The notes under the pieces were generated by a model. It saw only the letters and a list, made by a program, of their open reading frames with translations. It had not been told where the DNA came from and did no database searches. A stretch of DNA of 28,308 nt from Gammaproteobacteria bacterium. Its GTDB lineage: Bacteria > Pseudomonadota > Gammaproteobacteria > Competibacterales > Competibacteraceae. Both the position numbers and the translations under genes were made by a program. The stretch spans positions 1-28,308 of the forward strand of contig JACKMZ010000018.1 of assembly GCA_024235135.1 (NCBI GenBank), written 5' to 3'. This document shows, piece by piece, positions 22,079 through 28,308 of the stretch (positions within the stretch are counted from its first letter, which is position 1; each line of letters opens with the position of its first letter).

Positions 22079-24430
22079 ATGATCACCGAATTAGTTATTA
22101 ACCGCTTCACGTTAGGTCAAATTCTCGGCAGCTTGTATATTTTTGGGACTTTCGTTTTGGCATTAGTCATTTTGCTACTCGTGGGCGGACAACTGCGCAC
22201 CCAGTGGCGTGCTGACCTATTAAATCACAGTTCGCAGATTGCCAATCGGTTGGCACAGGATAGTCGGTTGGCACTTATTCAAAACAGTCCCGAGAACGTG
22301 ATGGATGCTGTCAGGATGGTTCGTAACTATCCCAATGTCGAGCGGATCGCCATTTATGCCTGTAATGAGGATACCCCGCTCGTTGGTTCGATTCCCGACG
22401 GATTCAAACGTGGCCACCCTTGTACGGACATCACTGATAGCACGATTCAAGAAAGCACGACACGGTTAACGATCGCCACCCCAGTCATTTTCACGGCCTC
22501 CCCCCAGCATCCAGGGGGTTCCGGCACAATGCGGACCAACAGCCTGGCCCCAGACCGACCGCTTGGTTGTGTGTTCCTAACCGTCAGCAAATCCGGAATG
22601 AACAATGCGATCAACATGTTGGAAAAACATCTGTTGATTGGCATTGGCATCGCTGCAACGGTGGTATTGGCCCTGATCCTGCTGACGATGACGTGGATCA
22701 CAAAGCCCTTTCGACGCTTGAAACAAATCATGGTGAAGTCGCGCACAGGGCAACCTTTTGCATCAGCGCAGGTGTACGGCATCAAGGAAGCCCGAGCGAT
22801 TGCCGAATCTTACAACGCGCTGATGGCAGAACTACAAAAGTCCAATTATCAATTGGAAGAACGGATTCAAGAGCGAACTTTACAACTGCAGAAAGCCAGT
22901 CGCGCGAAATCAGAATTCCTGGCGCGGATGAGTCACGAGATTCGTACTCCGATGCAGGGTATTCTCGGTTTTTTATCGGCATTAACGAAAACCCCATTGT
23001 CTCAGCAACAAACTAAATACTTGGAATTAGCACAGGCATCGATTCAGCAACTCGTTATCCTGCTCAATGATATTCTTGACCACGCCCGGATCGAAGCGGG
23101 AAAGATGGTGTTGGATAACAAACCGTTTAATTTGCATGATACCATCAGTAATGCTGCCTTTATTCATGCTGAAAGCGCCCGTAAAAAAGGACTCGGATTA
23201 AAAATCGCAATTGATTCCGGCACACCTAACTGGATTATTGGCGATGCGGTACGTTGGGCTCAAATCGTACATAACTTGGTGCATAATGCGGTGAAATACA
23301 CCTACCGGGGAGAAATAACGATCAGATTGCGCCGACAAGCCGAGAGAGAAGAGCCTCATTGTTTGGAATTAACGGTCAGGGACACCGGCATTGGCATTGC
23401 GGATCAGGACAAAAAGAAGGTTTTCCAATTATTCGGTCAGATCGACGGTTCTGTAACCCGCCAACAGGGCGGGAGTGGCCTGGGTTTGGCCAATTGTAAG
23501 AGTTGGGTAGCCGCAATGGGGGGCACCCTGGCATTGGAAAGCCAGGAAGGGGTGGGCAGCACATTCCGCATTTGTGTCGATGTCGTAACGGTCACCTCAC
23601 TCTCCGCACCCCAGCAGACCGACGTGAACGTGCAAGTCGTCGCGTCCGACGAAACGCTGAGGGGGCGCGTGTTGGTGGTAGACGATAACCCAACTAATCG
23701 CTGTTTAATCACCAGTTTGCTGCATGATCTGGGAACCGTTGTGGACGAAGCCAGCAATGGTTATGAAGCCCTAGCCTCTTGCCACCGCGCTTGCTATGAC
23801 CTCATTCTAATGGACTGGCGGATGCCGGGCCTTGACGGTATCGAAACCACTAAACACTTACGCCAACTGGTTGGCAATCCCAATCGCCTGACACCAATTA
23901 TTGGTATAACCGCCGATCTGGATGACCATCGCGACTCACTGCTACAAGCCGGGATGAATGCCTGTTTACATAAGCCATTGGATACGGAGCATTTGATCAG
24001 TGTATTCCGCCAATGGCTATCCATTCAACCCTCCACGGTGTCCCATGCCGTCGAGGACGCTCGGCCGGCTTCGGACCCGCCAAACCACGCACTGGATATT
24101 GCCTATCTCGATAAAAACCTGAAGCATAAACCAGCACTTTTGCAGTCCTTAATTGAGGATTTCAAGGGACAAACTCAACACTCACTGGAAGAACTTCACG
24201 AAGTATTATTCAAAGAACATGACCCAAATAATTGCCGCGTTGTGCTTCACGACCTGCGCGGTACGGCGGCGAATTTAGGTGCACTCAACGTCATTCAGCA
24301 GTGCCTGAAAATACAGGCCACATTAGACAAACAGAGAACTATTCCTGATAAAACCGCATTTTTTGAATTACAGGAGAGTATTCAACGCGCCGGAGAGGCG
24401 TTATCCCAATATCGGAAATTTTTAGTATGA
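22079..24430 (+). CDS. Hybrid sensor histidine kinase with receiver and HPt domains
   Basis: This 783-residue protein has membrane helix 1 at about 14-37, a periplasmic sensor domain to about 182, helix 2 at 184-206, a HAMP-like linker, and a coiled coil (250-275). The HisKA domain has SHEIRTPMQG (His 286). The ATPase domain has HNLVHNAVK (Asn 403), DTGIGI and GGSGLGL. The receiver has DD 535-536, phospho-acceptor Asp 579 in LILMDWRMPG, and Lys 632. The HPt domain has VVLHDLRGTAANLG with His 724. A full His-Asp-His relay is thus in one chain, ready to pass phosphate to the next protein. The ATG directly follows the binding-protein stop. Confidence 0.95.
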   Translation: MITELVINRFTLGQILGSLYIFGTFVLALVILLLVGGQLRTQWRADLLNHSSQIANRLAQDSRLALIQNSPENVMDAVRMVRNYPNVERIAIYACNEDTPLVGSIPDGFKRGHPCTDITDSTIQESTTRLTIATPVIFTASPQHPGGSGTMRTNSLAPDRPLGCVFLTVSKSGMNNAINMLEKHLLIGIGIAATVVLALILLTMTWITKPFRRLKQIMVKSRTGQPFASAQVYGIKEARAIAESYNALMAELQKSNYQLEERIQERTLQLQKASRAKSEFLARMSHEIRTPMQGILGFLSALTKTPLSQQQTKYLELAQASIQQLVILLNDILDHARIEAGKMVLDNKPFNLHDTISNAAFIHAESARKKGLGLKIAIDSGTPNWIIGDAVRWAQIVHNLVHNAVKYTYRGEITIRLRRQAEREEPHCLELTVRDTGIGIADQDKKKVFQLFGQIDGSVTRQQGGSGLGLANCKSWVAAMGGTLALESQEGVGSTFRICVDVVTVTSLSAPQQTDVNVQVVASDETLRGRVLVVDDNPTNRCLITSLLHDLGTVVDEASNGYEALASCHRACYDLILMDWRMPGLDGIETTKHLRQLVGNPNRLTPIIGITADLDDHRDSLLQAGMNACLHKPLDTEHLISVFRQWLSIQPSTVSHAVEDARPASDPPNHALDIAYLDKNLKHKPALLQSLIEDFKGQTQHSLEELHEVLFKEHDPNNCRVVLHDLRGTAANLGALNVIQQCLKIQATLDKQRTIPDKTAFFELQESIQRAGEALSQYRKFLV

Positions 24431-25011
24431 GTAACCCCATTTCCCCTTTGACTTTCATCCTGGCCGAAGATAATCGCTCGACACGCCGTGTCGTGCGCAA
24501 TCTGCTTGATGAATACGATACGCCAATCGAACTGATCGATGTCGATAATGGCGACGCATTAACCGAATTATATCGGTCACGCCCACCGGGTTCGATTGAT
24601 CTAGTCATTTTGGATCTTAATCTGCTAAGAACTCATAAAAACGGTTTGTCCGGCCTGCAAGCGGTCCAGAAACTGCCGGAACCCATCCCTTTTATCGTCC
24701 TCACCGTGGATAGTACGCTGCGCAGCGTCCGTGCCGCCCTAGCGGCGGGTGCGCTAGGCTATTGTGTTAAACCACCTACCGCTGAGAATTTGCTCCCCGC
24801 TGTCGAAGTCGCTCTAGCCCATTCCCGATTACAGCAGACGTACATCGCCATCGGTGCGTTGATGGCTTGTCATCACTTAACACAAGAAGAAGCAACAAGT
24901 TACGTCAAATCCGCCAGTGCCGCCGAGCGCCGGATACCGCAAGACATCGCACAGGGTATCCTGAATGCGCTCGAAGCCAATCGATACTTGCATCGATTAA
25001 CCCCGCCTTGA
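24427..25011 (+). CDS. Response regulator with ANTAR RNA-binding output
   Basis: This is a 194-residue protein. The receiver domain (1-130) has ED 14-15, phospho-acceptor Asp 63 in VILDLNL, Thr 93 and Lys 115 in YCVKPP. Residues 134-182 (IAIGALMACHHLTQEEATSYVKSASAAERRIPQDIAQGIL, cited as a region) fit an ANTAR domain, which binds paired hairpins in leader RNA and blocks termination, as in AmiR and NasT. The ATG overlaps the kinase stop by 4 bp, so it should be the final target of the relay. The terminator-like leader of the TonB receptor is the nearest candidate target. The receiver's DLN replaces the common DxxMP. Confidence 0.9.
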   Translation: MSNPISPLTFILAEDNRSTRRVVRNLLDEYDTPIELIDVDNGDALTELYRSRPPGSIDLVILDLNLLRTHKNGLSGLQAVQKLPEPIPFIVLTVDSTLRSVRAALAAGALGYCVKPPTAENLLPAVEVALAHSRLQQTYIAIGALMACHHLTQEEATSYVKSASAAERRIPQDIAQGILNALEANRYLHRLTPP

Positions 25012-25496
25012 CATGTTGGAAACAGGTAGATAACTTACTCTCCCAAGTATCGCGTTATTCAACGTTTGAGTAACGGATACCCCTACGCGAGCGGACAAGG
25101 ACGATTTAATCGTGGCGTAGTGAGGCTAAACGCATCCTGCCGAGTCGCGATGCTGATGCCCCGGTTGCCTGAGTAAGCCAATCGGTACATATAGGCTAAA
25201 TACGTTCTGGGCATGTTTTGACGCAACGTTGATGCCCAGCTTCACCGCCAGGTGAGGCTGCCATGAATGCAATACCCTGTTTTTCAAGGTATTGAATGGT
25301 GATGTGCGCCCTAACGATTGGTGAGGCAACATGCAGTATTCCCGATTTCACTCTCTATTTCCGCGTGGACAAAACGCACGGGGTCAATTCTTTGTTTGCG
25401 CTTCCGCGAACAATAAGGTAAAAAATCAAACGACCCTACTGGATGATAAAACATCCAGTGGGGCCTGACCATAACCACCTAATCAAGAGGTGACCC
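25012..25496. other. Gene-free region rich in stem-loops; possible structured RNA or element remnant
   Basis: No convincing coding frame was found in these 485 bp. Several stem-loops follow each other. CTACGC/GCGTAG (25083-25120) encloses ACGAT-TTA-ATCGT. CTGGGCAT/ATGCCCAG (25207-25239) has the palindrome CAACGTTG in its loop. A 9-bp stem with loop GCCA lies at 25238-25259. CAATACC/GGTATTG (25270-25294) has a T-rich loop. A 9-bp stem with loop CTTC and one G-T pair lies at 25392-25413. The density suggests a non-coding RNA, a leftover transposon end or a replication-related region. No transposase gene is nearby, and nothing proves transcription. Confidence 0.4.
25434..25463 (+). repeat. Long hairpin upstream of a small gene
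   Basis: CCCTACTGGATG (25434-25445) pairs with CATCCAGTGGGG (25452-25463) over 12 bp with one G-T pair, around the loop ATAAAA. It lies 33 bp before the ATG at 25497. No T-run follows, so it is not a standard terminator for the plus strand. It may be an operator or an RNA control element. Confidence 0.6.
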
Positions 25497-25727
25497 ATGG
25501 CTACGACAATCCATTGTCGGGCGTCCCTCGCCCATCGCTCCCTGCCCGAATCGGTCGGGTTCCCTTTCCGTATTCCGAAATCGTTTGTCCGATCAGGCCC
25601 TCCATCGGCCTGTTCCAACCACCGTTTTCTCGCGCCCCAACACGGCGAACGACGGGCCTCAAGCCAACCGCTAACCGGCCGGTACGACTTTTTCCAGAAC
25701 AATTCCTTGAGCAACGGGGTGGAATGA
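25497..25727 (+). CDS. Small hypothetical protein
   Basis: The ATG at 25497 is preceded by AAGAGGTGA at good spacing and gives 76 residues beginning MATTIHCRASLAHRS. The TGA overlaps the next ATG by 4 bp, the same coupling seen in other operons of this window, which is the main argument that it is real. Composition is rich in Ser, Arg and Pro and shows no known motif. A competing frame beginning with GTG at 25490 would extend the next gene upstream, so one of the two readings is wrong. Confidence 0.45.
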   Translation: MATTIHCRASLAHRSLPESVGFPFRIPKSFVRSGPPSACSNHRFLAPQHGERRASSQPLTGRYDFFQNNSLSNGVE

Positions 25728-26236
25728 TGACCGGAAGCCCGCCGTTTACGCAAGGCAACCCACACTATTGTGGCGATGCGGATCTGAACTGGCTCAACGA
25801 AGCACTGGACGACGACGGGCTCGATCTATCCGACTCCATCCGCGCTACGGTCAGCGAGATTACGAGGATTTTGCACCAACGCGGTCGTACACCCACGCCC
25901 GCGTTGGTGACGAAAGCACTCCAGCGTCTGGGATATGCGCCGCCCGAGGACGGTCCGCTCACCCGGTTGCTGATGATGAACTGGAAACGGACACTGGACG
26001 AGGTGGACGCGCTGGACCCGGAAGCCTTGCAAACCCATTTACGACAGGCCCCGATCCGGGAACATCCCTTGTGCTACTACGTGGCGGGGATGATCCATGC
26101 CTTGACGTTTACCCGCTGGTGGTTTGGACGGAGCGGTGCGGGCCAGCCGGGCGGACCACCGCTACGCCCCGATCACCATCCTCTCGTAACCGCTGGCCAA
26201 CCCGCGAACGGATGCGCGCAGTTTACGAAAGAGTGA
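25724..26236 (+). CDS. Hypothetical protein
   Basis: The start is the ATG at 25724 or the adjacent one at 25727, giving about 170 residues. The first half is acidic and helical (WLNEALDDDGLDLSDSIRATVSEITRIL), and the middle contains LVTKALQRLGYAPPEDGPLTRLLMMNWKR, which could be a small DNA-binding or structural domain. No motif was recognised. The same frame remains open upstream to a GTG at 25490, so a 248-residue form cannot be excluded. It lies before the origin-like stretch and the replication-initiator-like gene, so a role in plasmid maintenance is possible but not shown. Confidence 0.55.
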   Translation: MMTGSPPFTQGNPHYCGDADLNWLNEALDDDGLDLSDSIRATVSEITRILHQRGRTPTPALVTKALQRLGYAPPEDGPLTRLLMMNWKRTLDEVDALDPEALQTHLRQAPIREHPLCYYVAGMIHALTFTRWWFGRSGAGQPGGPPLRPDHHPLVTAGQPANGCAQFTKE

Positions 26237-26329
26237 CATATTATTATGGATGGGATAAATCAGCCTAAAACAATCAACAAGGGGAACCGCTAGCGCGTAG
26301 CTGAAAAATCAAAGACCCATAAATGCCAA

Positions 26330-26360
26330 AACCCGACGTATTTGAGAGATACATCGGGTT
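26330..26360. repeat. Inverted repeat upstream of the replication gene
   Basis: AACCCGA (26330-26336) pairs with TCGGGTT (26354-26360), and after one mismatch GTAT pairs with ATAC around a 7-base loop. It is 20 bp upstream of the direct repeats at 26380-26421. It could be an origin hairpin or a weak terminator for the genes before it; no T-run follows on the plus strand. Confidence 0.5.
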
Positions 26361-26379
26361 CGGGGTGTCCTTGGGGGGT

Positions 26380-26421
26380 TAGCAACAACTTTGCTAATTA
26401 TAGCAACCACTTAACCCCTTA
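26380..26421 (+). repeat. Tandem 21-bp iteron-like direct repeats with alternative hairpins
   Basis: TAGCAACAACTT (26380-26391) and TAGCAACCACTT (26401-26412) differ at one base and start 21 bp apart, two helical turns, as in iterons. Over the full 21-bp unit 15 positions agree by hand count. The same stretch holds two competing hairpins, TTAGCAA/TTGCTAA and TTGCTA/TAGCAA, and an outer GGGGTTA/TAACCCC pairing. It lies about 55 bp before the start of the replication-initiator-like gene. Only two units are present, fewer than in most iteron origins. Confidence 0.45.
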
Positions 26422-26475
26422 CAAGCCCCCCATAGGTTTCTGTTGCCTTTTTTTAGGGTAAACAAGGGGTTTGCC

Positions 26476-27798
26476 ATGCAACAATTTCTTCAGGGCGGGG
26501 TGGCCGTACCGCTCCCACCAGTTTTTCGTAACGCCGTTGAACCCTTGCCGCCAACGGTGGCCGCCATCGGTGAAATCCGGTTCACCGGTAATTTGATTCC
26601 ACCGAGTTGGTATCAGCACCTGAAATTGCCCTCCGGCCATACCGATCTGGTGGGCTGCACCCTGCTGGCCGAGATCGTTTATCAGTACCGGCCACGGGTC
26701 GAGCGGGATACCCTCACCGGCGAGGTGCTCCGGTACGTCAAACGCTTTGCCCGCGATCAGTTCTGTGCGCCGCTGGCGTATTTCCAAGGGAAGTTCGCCT
26801 TCACCAAGGATCAGGTGCGTCAGGCATTGAAACGGCTGGAGAGTGCCGGACTGATCGTGCGCGAGTACCGCACCATCACCGTTGCCGGAAAAGCGATCCA
26901 CGGCATGACCTTCGTCGAGCCGGTGCCGGCGGCCATTGCGGCTATCACCGTCCACGCTATTCCGTCTGCCCCCACCGATGCCTGGCCGGGCGCCATCGAC
27001 GCCAACGGACGAACCCGCCACCGTTCGGAAGATACGGTTTCCAGCCCACGGCCCGTGGGTTCCCTACCGGGGGGGGTCGCACCAATACCGCTATACAAAG
27101 ATCCCTCCGAAATACCTCAAAACACCCCAACAACAACCCCACCGACCGCCCCGGTGGAAACAAGCCGGGAGAGGCCCGAACCGGAACCGGACGAGGAAGG
27201 GAGTAGTAGGCCATTAAATAATGGATGCCTTAATATCGCATCATATAAAAATCAAGAACCAACCTTCGAAACCCCATCGGCTTTGCAATTCGACTTTTAT
27301 CTCGCCCCCCTGGACGAAGCCGAACGGGAAGCATTCCGGCAACGACTGGCGCGTCTGGAAACACCCTTAGCGCAACGGGTCCTCGATGAGTACAACAGCG
27401 CCTTGGGACGCGGGACAAGCTTTCGCAACCGCTGGGGCTGGATCGAGTATTTGATCCGCAAAGCGCGACGCGGCGAGTTCATCCCCACCTCCGAATTAGC
27501 GGCCCAGCGGCTGAAGTTGCGGGAAACGGCTAGCCAAGCCCCCCCGGAGATCGCCCCCGAGCGGGTTCCTAGCGCCGTCTGGAGAACCCAGCGGGACACC
27601 CTGCAAAGCCAACTCCCGCATGGCGAATTTGGCATGTACGTGCTGCCCTTACGCGGTATTGAGGAAGGCGACCGCTTATGGCTGGAGGCCCCCAACAGCT
27701 ACGTGGTGGATTGGGTCACCGCGCATTGGGCGCTGTTCGAGCAGGCCCTCAAGCCGCACACGGCGCAGGCCCTCGGGGTGCGGCTGGAAACCGGCTGA
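26476..27798 (+). CDS. Replication-initiator-like protein: winged-helix N-terminus and DnaA domain I-like C-terminus
   Basis: The start at 26476 follows AAGGGG and gives 440 residues; an ATG at 26443 is less well placed. Residues 57-135 (DLVGCTLLAEIVYQY, FTKDQVRQALKRLESAGLIVRE) read as a winged helix. A Pro/Thr-rich linker runs to about 265. A helical block (270-335) ends NRWGWIEYLIRKARRGEF, as in phage and plasmid replication proteins. The last 70 residues (WRTQRDTLQSQLPHGEF, YVLPLRGIEEGDRLWLEAPNSYVVDWV) closely follow DnaA domain I, the part that binds DnaB helicase. It likely binds the nearby repeats and recruits helicase; this is inferred. Confidence 0.75.
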   Translation: MQQFLQGGVAVPLPPVFRNAVEPLPPTVAAIGEIRFTGNLIPPSWYQHLKLPSGHTDLVGCTLLAEIVYQYRPRVERDTLTGEVLRYVKRFARDQFCAPLAYFQGKFAFTKDQVRQALKRLESAGLIVREYRTITVAGKAIHGMTFVEPVPAAIAAITVHAIPSAPTDAWPGAIDANGRTRHRSEDTVSSPRPVGSLPGGVAPIPLYKDPSEIPQNTPTTTPPTAPVETSRERPEPEPDEEGSSRPLNNGCLNIASYKNQEPTFETPSALQFDFYLAPLDEAEREAFRQRLARLETPLAQRVLDEYNSALGRGTSFRNRWGWIEYLIRKARRGEFIPTSELAAQRLKLRETASQAPPEIAPERVPSAVWRTQRDTLQSQLPHGEFGMYVLPLRGIEEGDRLWLEAPNSYVVDWVTAHWALFEQALKPHTAQALGVRLETG

Positions 27799-27831
27799 AC
27801 GGAGCACCGCGCTCCCGGCGAGTTTTCGAGC

Positions 27832-28308
27832 ATGGCCGACCGTTCAACCCCCGGTCCCCCAAGCGAACCGTGGATTACCCGGTGCTGGGAGCGGGATCGC
27901 CGATACTACACGGTGCGCCTGCAGCAGGATTTGTGGGGCGGCTGGGTGATTACCCTGGCGTGGGGACGGCGCGGTAGCGCCTTGGGGCGCGTGGTCGATC
28001 AACCGTGTGCGAACTACGCGGAAGGGCTGGCCTTGTTGGAGCAGATTGGCCGACGCCGGCGCCAGCAACTATTAGCGGTCAATGTCGCGGAACTGGAACG
28101 CGCCCTAGCGCGCTGGCGGGGAGCACTCGAACAGGTGCACCGATCAGGGCCACCGGATGCCGAGTCATTGGCGACCCATTGGGCCGGACTCCCACAGGCC
28201 AAGGACTCCCGACAGGCGGCCCAGCGGCGGGTGGACACGTTCCGGAGGGAGCGCAGCGACCGAAACCCTTTTGCGTCCGAGTTCAGCGCCGGGTTATATT
28301 TTTCTTTT
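27832..28308 (+). CDS. WGR-domain protein (partial, runs off right edge)
   Basis: From the ATG at 27832 an open frame of 159 codons reaches the end of the window without a stop. Residues 18-75 (RRYYTVRLQQDLWGGWVITLAWGRRGS, then NYAEGLALLEQIGRRRR) fit the WGR domain, with the WGR triplet at 44-46. WGR domains bind DNA or damaged ends in PARP-like proteins and occur alone in small proteins of many mobile elements. The remainder is charged and helical. It begins 33 bp after the replication-initiator-like gene and may be co-transcribed. No clear ribosome binding site was seen; a GGCGAG lies 16 bases upstream of the ATG. Confidence 0.7.
   Translation, partial: MADRSTPGPPSEPWITRCWERDRRYYTVRLQQDLWGGWVITLAWGRRGSALGRVVDQPCANYAEGLALLEQIGRRRRQQLLAVNVAELERALARWRGALEQVHRSGPPDAESLATHWAGLPQAKDSRQAAQRRVDTFRRERSDRNPFASEFSAGLYFSF

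Noticed and set aside
25126..25332. 68-codon minus-strand frame in the hairpin-rich tract
   Set aside because: No ribosome binding site or recognisable domain, and it spans several stem-loops; it is more likely part of a structured sequence than a gene.
25392..25463. Pair of hairpins as a classical ANTAR target
   Set aside because: One loop is four bases and the other is ATAAAA, lacking the expected G at loop position four, and no terminator follows.
25768..26268. 166-codon plus-strand frame overlapping the gene at 25724
   Set aside because: Arg/Gly/Thr-rich composition typical of an out-of-frame reading, and no start signal.

Overview
The window looks like part of a large conjugative element (plasmid or integrative conjugative element) from a GC-rich gammaproteobacterium. 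The evidence is a long run of Dot/Icm (MPF-I, type IVB) transfer genes, a ProQ/FinO-family RNA chaperone, and a replication-initiator-like gene preceded by short direct repeats. A purple-sulfur or Competibacter-like host is only a guess from general protein character. No rRNA, tRNA or CRISPR array was seen.

Layout. (1) Positions 1-1140, minus strand: two tandem paralogous small proteins with a helix-turn-helix-like N-terminus, the second cut by the window edge. (2) 1265-2777, plus: three unknown genes joined by 4-bp ATGA overlaps. (3) 2865-5502, minus: an AAA ATPase, a PIN-like nuclease and an RNA ligase, again joined by ATGA overlaps. This is the best candidate for a little-described system, probably RNA-targeting defence with a repair enzyme. 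(4) 5699-6325, minus: a shortened Rpn/transposase_31 protein missing a key acidic residue. (5) 6336-14913, minus: a transfer operon in the order icmC, icmD, icmJ, icmB(dotO), dotD, dotC, dotB, icmT, then a DsbC-like (TrbB-type) thiol protein, with a clear promoter at 14965-14993.

(6) 15045-17389, plus: an unknown secreted protein, a small charged protein and a membrane-anchored EndA-type nuclease. (7) 17483-18139, minus: ProQ/FinO protein. (8) 18309-25011: a sensory and uptake module with a TonB-dependent receptor, a convergent phytochelatin-synthase-like protease, a periplasmic ABC_sub_bind protein, a hybrid histidine kinase with receiver and HPt domains, and a receiver-ANTAR regulator. The receptor leader holds a terminator-like hairpin that can compete with a second pairing covering the ribosome binding site, which suits an ANTAR antiterminator.

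(9) 25012-25496: gene-free but rich in hairpins. (10) 25497-28308, plus: two overlapping unknown genes, an origin-like stretch, a replication-initiator-like protein with a DnaA domain I-like C-terminus, and a WGR-domain protein cut by the right edge.

The transfer genes would build the inner-membrane, coupling and outer-membrane parts of a type IVB secretion channel. The ATPase-PIN-ligase operon and the TonB module look like cargo. Both look richer in A+T by eye than the transfer genes. Functions are inferred from motifs read by eye; no database search was run.
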